The notes: generated by a model from the letters alone, not told the origin. A DNA stretch of 64,000 nucleotides from Nymphaea colorata (GCF_008831285.2 NC_045143.1:19307655-19371654); one strand, 5' to 3'; numbered from the stretch's first letter, positions 1 through 12,400 are shown. Program-made: numbers and translations.

Positions 1-299
1 TGACTGTTACTTTTCCTGGAATAAAACGTACTTCAAAAACTTTTCCAGTCAGTGCGGGAACAGACACTAGATTCTTCCTCATGGAAGGGACATACAAAAC
101 ATCGTTAAGTATAACACTTGTACCCCCAACATTTAGACGATATGCCCCAATTCCCATGACATCACAATAAGAGTTGTTTCCCATATAAACCTTGTGGGTT
201 CTTTTGTCTTTGCAATGTGACGAATAACTCTCGAATCGACCCACCATCCAGTTAGATCTCTATCTGCAAACAGACATTCTGACACGACACAGATGACTT
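1..299 (-). pseudogene. copia pol, aspartic protease to integrase lead-in, degenerate
   Basis: Minus-strand translation gives WWVDSRVIRHIA, matching the copia protease motif W-V-D-S-G-A-x-x-H, but the catalytic D-S-G reads D-S-R. After a frame change near 160 it continues with NDSYCDVMGIG and LNDVLYVPSMRKNLVSV, the conserved stretch before the integrase zinc finger. The broken active site and frame shift mark it as non-functional. It continues beyond position 1. Confidence 0.75.
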
Positions 300-1165
300 T
301 TATGTCAAAGTTCCCTTGAGGCTTCCTTCTGTTGTAGTTGCCCTTACATTGTTGTCTTTCTTACTCGGGAATTTTGTCTTGCAGTTCTTCTTTATATGTC
401 CATGCTTTCCGCATTTGTAGCATTTCACTACAGTTCCTTGAGATTTCTTAGTACCTGCATAATTGCCCTTGAACTTGCCATCGTTTCGATTTTTAAATTG
501 TTTTGGTTTTACAGGCACATGACTACCAGCAGGTTTTTCCTGGACTGTCATCAATTATGTTCTATTTCTCTTGGTCAGATGTTGTTGTTGTAGAGCTAAC
601 TGTATAGGAAGTTTTTCTAAAGTAAGAGTATCAAATTGAACACTCAAAGCAGTAACTGCCATATCCCAAGAAGGAGGTAGGCTGTTCAGGATTGTGCTGA
701 TCTGCATATTGTCAAATATGACATTCCCTACCACGGCTAAATCTTTAGCCATGACCAACATCTTATTAACATGGTCCATTACATTGTCTGACTCTTTCAT
801 CCTATAGGAATTGTACTGTTCTTGCAGTAACTGAATGTGCATCGCAGTCATGGTGTTGTATTTAGAAGTGATAGTATCAAACATGTCCTTGGTAGTTGGA
901 CAATCCTCAAAGACTCTGATTTGATCATCTTCCATGAAGGCTTCATGATAGTTTTAGCCATTAGATCATCAGAAGTAAATGACTCAGATGTCTTTTTTTC
1001 TTCATCTGTGGGTTTGTCTCCTAAAGAGGGAAAAGGCTGGTTGATCACATAAATGAGTTTTTCCAAAGTCAAGGCCAGCATTATTCTATGCTTCCATGCA
1101 TGAAAATTTGTCTCATTCTGTTTCTCAGTCTTAACTAATTCAGAGGCTCCCACTCTTGATGTCAT
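300..1165 (-). pseudogene. copia gag (UBN2-type) with CCHC zinc knuckle, frameshifted
   Basis: Three consecutive minus-strand pieces make one gag. Piece 1165-848 starts MTSRVGASELVK and contains the WKHRIMLAL motif of the copia gag N-terminal region. Piece 935-555 carries the central region (YNSYRMKESDNVMDHVNKM, LNSLPPSWD). Piece 554-300 has a zinc knuckle, C-x2-C-x4-H-x4-C, near residues 45-58. The reading frame changes near 935, and further breaks lie at about 555 and 300. Gag would coat the RNA genome in virus-like particles; this copy cannot make a full one. Confidence 0.85.
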
Positions 1166-1566
1166 TTCTTAATTAATTTTCTATGGCAAGTAAGGAACAA
1201 TAAAGACATGGAGAACATATTACAATGAATATCACATCAAGAGATTTCATAATATTCTAAAATAATATTTAAACAAAAGGACTTTAAATAACATTTAGAA
1301 CATGCATATCTCTTTTCAGAGTTTATTTTAGAACCTTCTTTTTCCACTTTTTGACCGGCTAGAGGGTGCTATATGTACTTTTGCATAAAGACGCAGTCTT
1401 CAAAAAATTTTCCGGAACTCACTTTTTAGCAAATTTTAATAACTCTGCGGGTAGCCAGAAGTAATTTCTCATGAAGTTCCCGGCTTTTTTACGAAAATAA
1501 CTTTCACGAGCCTCTTTTTGAAAAACTTTTAGCAAAAATGTTGCGGCTTTAATTTCTGAGAAATGT

Positions 1567-2310
1567 AACACCCTTTTTGGAAATAGCTCATAAATGATGG
1601 ACTGTTTTTGTAATTTTCAACTTTTGACTATAAAAACCCCCTTTTCACCCGTTTTCTCTCATTTCTCTTTCGTCGTCTCTCTCCTCACCGAGAGACAGAC
1701 TTCTCTCTCGCGAAACCCTAGCTAAGGGTTCCGCCTCCCGCGCTTCATTGTTGCTTCTTCAACCACCGCCACCGAGAGAAGGCCATCCACCTTCGTTTCT
1801 ACCGCACAGAGGGCTGCAGGAGTCGAGTTCGTTTTTCAGAGGGCATCTAAGGCCGCTTCTGTAGAATTTGGCTTGACTCTATTTCTGCAGTTCGGCGTTT
1901 TCAGCTGCGGCTTCCTCTGTGCTTGTGTTGTCTTCCCTGTGAGGAAGACAAGCTCCCCACAACCAGCAACAGATAAATTGCACGATGGTCTGGCGGTCTC
2001 AGAGGACGGACATGAGGAAGTTTGCAAGGCGTCAAACGCCGTCTTCCTCGTCTACCCATGTTGCCTTCCTTTTACTAGAATGGGAAAAAAAAAACTTCGC
2101 ATCTGTGCCGGAGAGGCAACCAGAACTCAGACCGAAGGGCCTCTGATTTATGATCGTTATAGAAACAAGAAGCAGAGGATTTCGAGGTTTTAAAACAGAG
2201 ATGAGATCTTTTAAAATAGGCAAAACAGAGAGAGAGCACAAGCACCAAAGAAGAAGGAGATGCATTTTAACACAGTGGAGTTTTCGACTGTAACAGAAAT
2301 CCAGATTAAG
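1567..2310 (+). promoter_or_regulatory. Plus-strand promoter/leader-like segment inside the copia leader
   Basis: A TATAAAAA box at about 1631 is followed by a CT-rich stretch, an AAACCCTAG motif near 1715 and GC-richer sequence to about 2200, then an AAG|GTATAT splice-donor-like site near 2309. The segment opens with TGTAACACC (1567), a common LTR start. It reads opposite to the copia element. It could be a nested solo LTR or a captured host promoter and leader; no clear right border or target duplication was found. Confidence 0.35.
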
Positions 2311-2392
2311 GTATATTTTCCCAATTTTTTTTTAACATTCTCTGCTATGTGAGGCCGACAAAGCTAGTTACGTTTTTAACGTTGTTTGTCAC

Positions 2393-2428
2393 GAGCTTCT
2401 GGTCTACGGTGTCATAGACCAGAGGCTC
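2393..2428. other. Hairpin, 14-bp arms, 8-nt loop
   Basis: The arm GAGCTTCTGGTCTA is followed by an 8-base loop and TAGACCAGAGGCTC, its inverse complement with one G/T-type mismatch. It sits in the long leader of the copia element. Function unknown. Confidence 0.6.
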
Positions 2429-2720
2429 TCAAAGGGAGCAAAAAAAAATTCCTCCATTTTGTAAATTAAAGTTTTTCACAAATAGATGCCTCTTCTCCTT
2501 AATTTACATCTACAGAATATATCTAGCAATCTGTAATCGACATGCTTCTTAAAAGACGTACAAAAAGCAAATATTGTGACTGACTTTGTTTAAGCATGCT
2601 TTTGTGTATACATAGAGCTTTTTAGCCTAACATGCTTACACTCAGCATAGATTAGTCTATGATCAAGCATGCTTTTATCAGTTCTGAATATGACTTACCT
2701 GTGCCGGACGATAAGAACCA

Positions 2721-2733
2721 GTCTCTGATACCA
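2721..2733 (-). other. Primer-binding site, initiator tRNA-Met type
   Basis: The minus strand reads TGGTATCAGAGAC one base inside the LTR end. It nearly matches the TGGTATCAGAGC site used by plant copia elements, which pairs with the 3' end of initiator methionine tRNA. Confidence 0.8.
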
Positions 2734-2734
2734 C

Positions 2735-3083
2735 TGTTGAAGTGAAGGCAGCGAAAGATCGTCCACACCCAAGTGCTGCAGCCACGAACGGTCACCTCTG
2801 TAGAAAGCAGCAAGACAAGAAAAGGAGAAGAAGAAGAATTTGATTAAGGGGTTTCCTTCTAAGAGGCTCCTCACGCATAATCTGCTAGAGATCTTTTAAC
2901 ACGATGTATTGCTGGGTTTATATAGTCCAGCCCCTTAGGTTTTCCCCAAATCCTAACTGCGGTTAGTGTGAGAGATTTTAGGAAGGGCTTTACCTTTATC
3001 TCGAGCGAGATTATTGGGTTGATCTCGTAACTGCCTTGCAGTTACAAGATATTCGAATAGGGCTCAATGGCCACTATCCAACA
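2735..3083 (-). repeat. 5' LTR of the copia element (349 bp)
   Basis: Read on the minus strand the LTR begins TGTTGGATAG and ends CTTCAACA, giving a perfect 5-bp terminal inverted repeat TGTTG/CAACA. A primer-binding site follows after one base and a TATA box lies inside. The outer border is set by the inverted repeat only, because the partner LTR is outside the window. Confidence 0.75.
2917..2924 (-). promoter_or_regulatory. TATA box in copia LTR
   Basis: The minus strand reads TATATAAA followed by CCCAGC, a typical LTR core promoter marking the end of U3. It lies about 160 bp from the outer LTR border and drives transcription toward gag. Confidence 0.6.
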
Positions 3084-3955
3084 ACCACTTGGCCTGGCCG
3101 GCCATGGCAGATATCTTCATGAGAGTTTGGAAGAAGGGATACCCATGTGGATTTAGTTGATGGTTCATTATGGTTCACTTGAACCGTATAATCTTGGACT
3201 TTTCGAATGACTGGAACCTAATTATAGTAACAATTCTAATTCATATTGATTAATGAACTATAAACGAAATTGAATCTTGTATGACTACTCTAAGTTCCCA
3301 TGTATGAGTAGGCAAAACTGTAAAAGTTAGACACTTGCCATAAACAAGTTGATCTTCATTAACTCGCCAAAATGCAGATACCAAATGAGCACCGACTGGT
3401 CCTTACCTAAATGCTTATCTAACATCCCTGCCATCCCCAAGCTATATGGTAGGGCAAGGGTTCGTAAGAAGAATGGAAACTAAACTGCAATGGCCTACCC
3501 TGTCCATTGTAAATTGTTGAAAAAATATAAAAGAAGCAGAACAAATAAGAACAAGCAATGAAAAAATTGTTTTCATTAAATGTGAATAGTTTTTCACCAT
3601 AGAAAGCCATCACGAGCCTTGGTTTCACAAAGCATAGAAAGAACCTAAATAGGTGAAGTTCCCTCAATCTTGGCAACAAGGAAACTAAATCTGATTTTAT
3701 GGAAAGATTTTATTTTTCTTTATCATTAATATTGAATGATCTTGCTGAGATTCTTTGCTTGAATCTCTCTAAAACTACTGTCTTTCAACCTTATCGTTAA
3801 CATCTTTCCTCAAACTGGATAATGGATCTAAAAGTCCAAGTTTGCTACAGAAACTTTGTAAAAAGTGATCATGCCATTTATTTGGTAATGATTCTCGGCG
3901 AGCCCAAATTTGACAGCGATTCAAAAATCCCAAGTTTGATTCCTCAAGATTTTGT
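3084..3955. other. Intergenic, no gene recognised
   Basis: AT-rich sequence with only short unconvincing reading frames and no protein motif recognised. It separates the copia LTR from a dispersed repeat. Confidence 0.5.
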
Positions 3956-4434
3956 TCATGAATCTATCTCAATTCATAAAACAATAACATTTTGTTGTAA
4001 TTACGAAATGGTTTTTAAGGGACAAGTTTGCCCTTCATATTCAGAATGAATGAAGGAAGGTTATACTCACCCGGGACAATTCTGCCTTTGAAAGATAATT
4101 CTATTTGTGACAATTCAGACCCCAACCCAGATCCAAAGACCATGGCCTAAACCATTAATAACATGCTTCAAACCTTAAAACTGAAAATTCCAAGAGTTTG
4201 ATCTCAAACCACAACCATCTAGGGAAGTGGCAGAGCGGCTACCATTTGCTTCCGTGGCCGAAATTGCCGCAGTTCCCTTAAATCATGTATGCTATTAAGC
4301 TTGAAGGACAAATCGTAAATCAACGGCCCTGAACAATAAGCCTCGTGCCGTAGTCATTTTGTTGTGTGACTGACCCAACTTATTAAAGAATAAAAAATAA
4401 AAATCCTTGAGCATGTCGTTTTTAATGTCAGAAC
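3956..4434 (+). repeat. Dispersed repeat, copy 1 (about 480 bp)
   Basis: This stretch matches 22206-22703 in the same orientation with scattered substitutions and small indels, for example shared GGGACAAGTTTGCCC and CCTCGTGCCGTAGTC. It has no credible coding capacity. The two copies flank the uL18-MOG1 segment. They may belong to a non-autonomous element, since copy 2 begins inside an inverted-repeat structure. Confidence 0.8.
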
Positions 4435-6440
4435 GCATCAAAACACAGGTTTGAGGGTTTTTTTTTGTCTAACTTGTCAATCTTCTCCTTATGTTGAGAG
4501 ATAAGCTTGAGGCTTGTGTAGTCGTTTTTCTGGGTTAGGAATCAAAAGTAGAAAACCCATAAGGTGAAACAGTGTGAATACATAACAAAGCTACACATAA
4601 CCACCAAAGTGGTGGAGCTCGGTAATAGTCTTTAGGGTGGTGCAGTATTCTTTCAAAAATGAAGGTTGGCCGAAAAAAAATCAAAAGCAAGAAAAAAAAG
4701 GTAAAAAGTCAGCTACAAAAAATAAAAATAAAAAAAAACAAGAAAAGAAAAAGGGGCATTTTAAGAAATGAATAACATGAAGGCTAAATTCATAGGAATT
4801 GAATGTGACAATCTTTCGTAGACGTGCAATTCTTGGGTCAATATTTGCTCCTCTATTTTGAACGAAAAAAGCGTCTAGTTATTATGACAATTTGATATAA
4901 TAAACGCCACCAGAAATATTTTAAGGCAGTTTGAAATTTATCTTATTTTATATACTTTAACACATGCATATATATACATCTCTTTGTATGTTTTTTTTTT
5001 ATGACAAATTCTTAGTTTACGTAATGTTTGTTAAATTAAAAATGCTGCTAAAGCATATTTAGCACAACTTAGTTAATTTCTTAACGCATCCTGCATACTT
5101 TAATTTTGAGGAAAAAACCATTTTTTGAAAAAAAAAGAAAAGAAAAGAAGGTTTCTGACAGCAGCCTTGTCAAGAAATTTTGCCCAATAATCTTTTGTCT
5201 TTTGGAGGACGTACCTGCCCAATTTAGTAGGACGTCCTGTCAAAAAAATGGTTAGGTCCTATTCGCCCAACTGCCAACCCCCAATCATCGACTTAGTCAT
5301 GAATCCTGCAAAAGGGGATGTCCCTTTTCCCTTTTGCCCGAAAGGCAAACAGTCAAAGAAGAAAAGGTCAAGCAGAGAAAATATATGCTTTTAATTGGCA
5401 AGCATTACTCATTTCACTTGGTTATGATAGGCACCATTTCAACTTCTCCCTGTCTGCTGGCGCTGGGAATACTTATACAGCATATGACAATTTCAACGGC
5501 ATTAGCATGTTCCTCACAGCATTTTTTTTTGTTATTTTTCAATTAAAACAGAAATCATAAATCAAAATTCTACACAACAATAAAAAAATATAAAGATTTA
5601 AGCTAAATGCGCTATGCATGATGTGTGAAACCGCAAAGTTCATCTAGAAATCAAAATGCTACTCTACAATGCATGCAAGAAAGATTCCTACACTAAAAAA
5701 GAAGGTATTTCTACCTTGGGATTTAGAGAGAAGCATGACATTTCACTTCCTTTGATGAACACTCTGCTTCTAACAATCTGCCCTCTTGATGATGGACTCC
5801 TTTTGTGGAATGCACCAGGAAGACTGAATGGATCTAAGTTAGGAGGGGACATTAGGAGCTTGATCACCAATAGTGGATGTCTGGAGTTTTAGAAGAAATC
5901 TCAAAGAGAGTGAATGGTTTGCCTATTTTGAGAAAGAGGAGTTGATAAAAAATTCTCCACCCAACATGAATGGACATGTTTGAGAAGTTTCATCCATTAG
6001 ATGGATGGACTACTGCTTTGGTAATAAAAATGACAACATCCTTCAAGAACAAAGAGGAGTTAGGAGATCGCCTAAGAAGCCATAACAAGCGATGTCAAGT
6101 TTTTACTTTGAAATAACTCATAAATCTTAAATTTAAATCATAAGCTTTAGTGCTCCTATTGCAGAAATAATGTCTTTCATTTACCGTAAGTACTTAAAAA
6201 GTATATACAAACATCAGGATTCATTGCATATCATATAGAATGGATGTCTTTTAAGTTTCCAAAATATAAACATAAAAAAACATCATCGACGTCTTAGAAA
6301 ATCAAATCAGCTAGCTCGACGCATTTCTCGTAGCTAGGTAATGATTGAAAATCGATAACACATAAAATAGCTACAAAACCATAAGAAAATAATGGAAAAA
6401 AAAAATTTAAAGAACCAACCTCATTTTTTGGATCGCTTGT
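4435..6440. other. Intergenic, AT-rich, no gene recognised
   Basis: Contains A-rich runs (about 4670-4755) and short reading frames, the longest at 5318-5560 and 5656-5892, neither resembling a known family. It is the upstream region of the uL18-family gene. Confidence 0.4.
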
Positions 6441-6599
6441 AGATGAATTCTTGTAATCCAAGATTAATGGCGCTTCAGCTACACCCAAAAGGGTCGATTA
6501 CATTATTGCAGCAAACCCACTCTGAATCATTTGAGAAGCCATTTGTTCGCTTGTCGAGTTCAGTATCAGTACTCCTGCAAGTGATTATTCGCTTCCCCA

Positions 6600-6919
6600 C
6601 TTTCATTTCACAAGTCCATTTCATTTTTAAGTTTCGCGTTTTTAAAAAGGTTAGAACATCTCATCGACAAAGGGAAAAACGAGTCGACGCCCAGGAGGAT
6701 CTTCGATTTATTAGGGTTTATGGTTTTCAAAAGTGGGGAAACTGAAAACCCAAACCATTTCCGGCGAGGTTCCCGACACCGGCAAAGCACCCCGGCGTCT
6801 CTTTGTTGGCGGCTTCCGTGGAGCGGCACCCACGGCAAACCTCCGACTGCTGGGTACATTTTCCGCACTCAGCAAACCTCTGATTGTCCGGCCTTGTTCT
6901 GCGCCTGCTCTTTTTGGGG
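6600..6919 (+). other. Putative 5' leader exon of the uL18-family gene
   Basis: The sequence around 6710-6722 reads ATTAGGGTTTATGG, a motif common in leaders of plant translation genes. A GC-richer stretch ends at a good donor (GGGG|GTAAGC, intron from 6920). A plausible acceptor is CTGCACAG ending at 7403, 97 bases before the ribosomal ATG. The reading frame from 6733 would not stay open across this junction, so I read it as untranslated leader or a separate upstream frame. The exon start is not defined. Confidence 0.35.
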
Positions 6920-7499
6920 GTAAGCAATACTGAAAAAAATACAGGACGTGTAGTTTTCTAGTTTCTGCCTTTTTTTTCAGTCGATTTGCATACGTCAATT
7001 TTTCTGTCGATTTGCATATGAGTGTCAGAAGTTGGTACTTAGAAACTCTATGGCTTAGAAACTTTGTGTGTTGGAATTTCTATGCCTTCAATTTTTTTTG
7101 TGCGATAGCCAACAAGTGCAGGCCACGTTCATTCCCTTTCTCTGACTGCTTTTCTTTAATGTGGACAAGTTTTCTTACATGCTGTTTATAATTATACAAG
7201 AAAACACAGAGTATAAATTAAAGTATTCCTGTGTAGCTTTTCCCGGACCATAAGAGCTATTTAAAATTAAATCTAAGTGGTCACAATGATGTATATGTTA
7301 CTTTCTTTAGAGAATTCTATCATATTGTAATATTTTCAATTAGAAAAGCTAAGGCCCTTATGCTACAGACCATCTGTCACATTCAGCATTACCACCTGCA
7401 CAGGAGAAGACGATCTTTCGTTAGGGCTCAGTTACACTGTCATCTTCTCCGTTGGGAAACGGCATTTTATGCTTTCAATACGGGGATTGGTAAAGGACC

Positions 7500-7832
7500 A
7501 TGTCTCTGACAAAGAGATATGTCTTGAAACTGTTATTCTCCCTCAAATATACTACTGCAAATGTGGTGGATAGGAACAATGGGAGAATTGTTTCATCAGC
7601 TTCTTCAGTGGAAGCAGCCCTAAAACATGGCTTTGGATGTAATCGCACGTGCAATGCTAAGACTGCAGCAGTGGTGGGAGAAGTGTTAGCCATGCGCGTC
7701 AAAGTAGAAGGGGTGCCACAAATACATTGTAATGTTAAAAAAGAACTGGATAAAGGTTTAAAAAATCACACCAAAATTTGGGCTCTTACCACTGCTCTTA
7801 GAAATAGTGGGATAAAGATTGTTGATGATTAA
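7500..7832 (+). CDS. uL18 (L18p/L5e) family ribosomal protein
   Basis: A 110-aa intron-free frame. Members of the uL18 family bind 5S rRNA in the large ribosomal subunit central protuberance. Visible family features are the beta-strand start YVLKLLFSLKYTTANVVD, the motif RIVSSASSVEAALK, the helix with AKTAAVVGEVLAMRVK at about residues 53-68, and the end NSGIKIVDD. Strand-helix order and length fit the small plant L18p/L5e proteins, thought organellar or divergent rather than cytosolic L5. The start MSLTKRYV is the first ATG in frame; no long targeting peptide is visible, but an upstream exon could add one. The MOG1-like gene follows 1.6 kb downstream on the same strand. The exact compartment is inference. 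Confidence 0.75.
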   Translation: MSLTKRYVLKLLFSLKYTTANVVDRNNGRIVSSASSVEAALKHGFGCNRTCNAKTAAVVGEVLAMRVKVEGVPQIHCNVKKELDKGLKNHTKIWALTTALRNSGIKIVDD

Positions 7833-9426
7833 GTTTTATGACATCTTTCATTGATTGTTTAGCTAATACTTTCTTGCTGGATGCTGATTATGAAGATAAG
7901 TACTGCGTCTTAATCTTCTTTTTGGTTCGCTGCTGGTTGTAAAGGAAGATAATGTGACCATTTAAGCCCTAAACTTGGTTATACTTGGTGAGATCAAGTG
8001 AATACATAAGGTTGATGTGAGATGTTACTTCAAAGATCATAGACTCAAGACATCATGAAAATCACGCTATTCTAGTCATTACTGTTCCATGGCGATTACT
8101 GAGGGTTCAAATCCCTCTCCACCTGCAAGGTCGTAAGTTCTCTCTTGCGTTATCTATAGAAAAGAACCAATCGGATCGACAGAGTGGATGGATGGAATGG
8201 GTAGACAGTGGAGGCTCCAGTTGGTCGAGCTCAAAAGGGAAACCTTGACTTGAGTGGAGATAGATGAGACCTTTCTCCCTCTCTGATAGCTTTGAACTAT
8301 TTGTCTTTCTGCTTTTTTTTCCCTCTCTTCTTGCATCTGTTATTCGCCGTCCTCTCCTTTCTTCTAATCGAACCGCCATATGGAAAGTTGTAGGTAGTAG
8401 GCAACTATGGATCTTGATTTACACGCGTTAGTATATTTGCTAATCTATTACAAAAAAACGAGTCAAAGGGGGTCAGGTGAGAGTGCAAGCCTTGTCTCGT
8501 GATGTAACAACCGTGTTGATTCGAGTTGTGAGTTGCTTGAGTCAGCTAGGATTGTTCATTTACAGTGCCACGAGTCAAAGTTTGTGAGATTTAGAGTGAC
8601 TCATAAGTCACTATCTTTAAAACTTAAGGATGAAATTTAGAGCCTAAAAATGAAATAGTTAGCTCCTGGCCGGTAATAAATAAGACATTTTACTCGCATA
8701 AATTATTCGAGAAGATTTATAAAAAAAAATTAAGAGTTAAAAGCTAAAGTAAGGCAGTAGATCAACATGACATTCAAATGGGCAACTCGATCGATGAAAT
8801 TGGTCATGAGGAGAACAAGAATCGGGTTTAACTGAAATAGGGCAGACTCCTAGTAAAACCCACATTCAGTCCTGCCACCTGCTGACCGCTGCCCCATGGG
8901 TTCGGCATTCGATCCGTCTCGTTGCCGCTTCTCACAAAGAGGATATCTGAAAGCCCTCGTCCGTCTTGGTCTTGTTTCGTGCTTTATGTGCTGCAAGGTC
9001 GATTCGGTTCCGAGGTCATCTGTCTTTTTCTAGTCCTTTTCTTGGCGCTTATAAAGTGGTATTGATTCTTTTTTTTTTTTTTTTTTTTCATTATCAAGTA
9101 TATTGAATCAGGGAACTACACCAGGTAGAGAATGGTTAGCAATTCCGTTTGGTGTTTTGAGGATTCAGGACTAGTTTTGCTATAAATTGTAGTTCATCAG
9201 TGTTGTCCTTGATGGCAAAATTCTGATGGTCATATGTATTGGCTTCTTTGAGTGGTTTTGTCACTTTCAACTGCATCCTTTCTATGTGTTCCATTTTCCG
9301 ACTTTTCTATGCCTCTTGACAGATATGAATGGATCTTTTTCCTATCCCATGTTACCTCAACTCTCTTCTACATGAATCAGGTAGGTTTCCCTTTTGTTCA
9401 TCAGCCATTCTTAATCAGCAACCGAC
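7833..9426. other. Intergenic region and probable 5' leader of the MOG1-like gene
   Basis: Holds the 3' flank of the uL18-family gene, then AT-rich sequence. A GC-richer stretch at about 8880-9010 may be a first untranslated exon. A donor-like CAG|GTAGGT occurs near 9379 and an acceptor-like TAATCAG near 9418, nine bases before the MOG1 start. An 18-base T run lies near 9070. No other coding sequence seen. Confidence 0.35.
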
Positions 9427-12400
9427 ATGCCAGGAGATGAATGCTCTGAGCGTCTACTTTTTGGGGGTGCCATATCAAGTGCTTTTCCCATGAGGTTCCA
9501 GGTTAGCGCTGTTTCTACTACTTCAGTAGCCCTAAACTTTCTGTTGACCGATGTTAGTCTAACTTATATGCTTCATGAAAACCTGCTTGTTAAATTGCAG
9601 GATCTCAGCAGCATTCGTGAAGTTCCCGATCACCAGGTCTGAAATCTCCTTCACTGTATATAAGTCCCTGGAGTGATTATTAGGTGTTCTCATATGGATT
9701 GATCTTCAAAGGTCGCATGTTTTTACAAATGAATTTCTTCCGTCAAAATGCATCTACATGTTTGCTAATTATTAGATGCTTCCTGTGTTTGCAAATGGTT
9801 GCTTCCTTAATGTGTCTAAGCACCTCTCCGATGGTCACGGTTTAATCCATGCAATGCTTTTCTCTGTATCTTATTATGAATTACTTATATACACTCGTTC
9901 TGATCACTAGTTCACATTTTACCATTCAAGGAAGTCTTTGCTGACTCGAGCCGGGATGAAAGCCTTTTCTTTGAGCTGTTGGATCTAAAGAATGATGTCA
10001 GTGATAGTGAAAGTGCTATATGGTTTCTCCAAGATCTTGCAAATGAGCAAGATGCAAAAGGAAGTTTGGTAAGATGCAAGCTAGCGTTCTTCTCACTTCA
10101 AAAGAAACCTGTGCACTATCTTATCAAATTTTATGTGAAATGCTTATGGCTCTTATTAAGCTCAATTTTGAAGTCGCCATGTTATCTTTCTGGAACTTAT
10201 CTAGCTTTGCATGAACTTTGATACAGCGAATTGTACTAGCATATCTTTCTTGTAGCCTGCTTGCATCTTTACAGCTATCTGTCATGCGGCTCATGCCCAT
10301 CTTACTAGCCCTTCTATTTTTTTTTGGAAAATTGTTATGCTTTTTTTGGTTTCCTGCTGGTGAAATTAGTGTGCTTGATTTAGCAGGAGCTTATCTCCAC
10401 AGGCATAGGAAGAGGGAGTCATTTATGAATAAAAGGTTATTGTCATTTTTTGCTATTATGTCAATTGTATTGTTTGGTTTTGCATGTGAGGTCAACTTAA
10501 ATCCTTTTTGGTGGATGTACTCAAAGGCATGCCTAGCCTCTTGCCTAGGTGTCCTAGCACCCTAGCAGTTTGATCTCTTCCGAGCCTACAATCCCTACGT
10601 GGTCTGCTGTAGTGATTGGTCATTGGACTGTTGCTTGGTTAAGAAGATTTTGACATGACCCTTGAAATTGATGATGAGATCCGATTTATCAGATTTGATA
10701 TGACTAAGATCTAAATGCAGTCCAACTATTCACATCATTGGTAAGTCAGATTCTTGTCTTCTCTGGGTAGAAGTTTTTTTTATTTTTTTTTTTGTACATA
10801 TGACCCTTGAAATTGATTGGATAAGATCTGATTATCAGGTTTGACATGGCTAATATCTGAATGTAGTCCCACCATTTACTTTGTCAATAAGTTAGAACCA
10901 TTGTTTGTAGTTGTCAAAATCCCTACTAGTCAGTCAACTAGTCTGACTTGTTAATTGAGTTGGGTATCAACTGATCTGTCTTTCAAACCAGCAACTTATT
11001 GGTCAGACTAGTGAATTGGAGAACCTAATTGTTGATTAGCCGATGAAGTTCTGACCTATAAATGTGTATGTGCAATTGTGCATTCTTGGTATAGATATAC
11101 ATGTTTCTGTACTTATAGTCAATCAACTTGGACCAAGTCACACTGACTAGCCCTGATTAGTCTTTTTAGGAATGACCTGTGTCTGACTTACCATATGATT
11201 CCACTGGATACAATGTGATTTATCAAACCCAACCATTTACATCACCGATAAAATCTGAATGAAGTCCAACCATTTGTATTGATGATAAGTCAGGACCTTT
11301 GTCTAGTTGGAAGGGTTTTGCATATGACTCCTGAAATTGATTGACATTTGATTTGTCAGACTTGATATGACTAAGATCCAAATGTGGTCCAACCATTTAA
11401 TTTGTTGACCTGTTGTTTTATTAGAATAGTGTTACATATGGCTCCTGAAGTTGAGTAAGATATGATTTATCAGATTTGATATGACTAAGATCTGAATGTT
11501 GTCCAACCAATTTCTCCATAGCTCCAAAGATTTGGAGGAAATTTACCTTTGGGATATAGACCAATACCTTAAAGTTGTCTCTATTGAAGAAGAGGATTAG
11601 GTCACTTGTAAGTATTCATCTTTGGATGCCAAACCCTAGTGGTACGAATACAATAAGTTGGAGGAAGTTAGCAACGCTGGTAGATTGTATATTGCCTAAT
11701 TCTTCTTGGGAAGAAATGAAAAAGGAACTGAAGGGTCTCTTTGCTTCCATTGCTGCTTGATTGGCAAGAGAAAGGTTATGACAATTAAAGCAAATGGGTT
11801 TTGCTCAAGAATATATCAAGTCGTTTATCACTTCAATGCTTCAAAATGAAACCGGCATAGAGAAAGATAAGTTGGTTTGTTTGTTGACTGGGCTCCAGTC
11901 ATGGTCCCAAATTGACCCTTGGCGACGGGAAGTGAAGGACTTATTTCCGGTCTTTAGCTATGGCTGAAGGCTGTTAGACTTATATGCTTATGTTAGACTT
12001 GAAACTTCCAAAGCCTGGTTAAGAAAGACACAAAGAGAAAGGAATAACTTCATCTTGACTGGTCGAAGATGCAGTTGCAACCTTTTTATCATTGTATTTG
12101 GACCTCTTCTTGAGTTTTGGGCATTGAGGTCTAATGTGACCAGGTTCATGACAAAAATCACAAACCAAATTTGGTTCACCTTCATCTTGATTTTTTTTAT
12201 TAAAATGCAGTGGTTTACTCCTATTCATAATATAAAAACTAAATTTGAAGTAATTTTGTGCTCTACTCCTCTATGCCTCCATGAAAGAATTTTGGCATTT
12301 TTCATTTCCCAGTCATTCATTTTTTTAAAAGTATTCTTCCATGGTTTTTATCTCCATCATCAAAAGCTTTTTCAGCACCATTCTCAATGTTAACTAATTT

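Larger units (their letters stand above)
1..3083 (-). mobile_element. Ty1-copia LTR retrotransposon, 5' part, degenerate
   Basis: On the minus strand the order is 5' LTR (2735-3083), primer-binding site (2721-2733), a long leader, gag (1165 down to 300) and the start of pol (300 down to 1), which continues off the left edge. The order and the CCHC zinc knuckle identify a copia element. Gag is frameshifted and the protease active site is altered, so this copy is dead. The leader between primer site and gag is about 1.5 kb, unusually long, and holds plus-strand promoter-like sequence, which suggests a nested insertion or captured DNA. The 3' LTR and target duplication lie outside the window. 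Confidence 0.85.

Noticed and set aside
1873-2193. 106-aa plus-strand frame as a host gene
   Set aside because: Starts in the promoter-like segment but has no recognised domain; the region is better read as leader or LTR DNA.
6608-6998. Overlapping frames of 66-100 aa on both strands near 6.7 kb
   Set aside because: GC-richer leader region of the uL18-family gene; frames overlap each other and none matches a family.
8100-8140. T-arm-like GGGTTCAAATCCC suggesting a tRNA
   Set aside because: No matching D arm, anticodon arm or acceptor stem around it.
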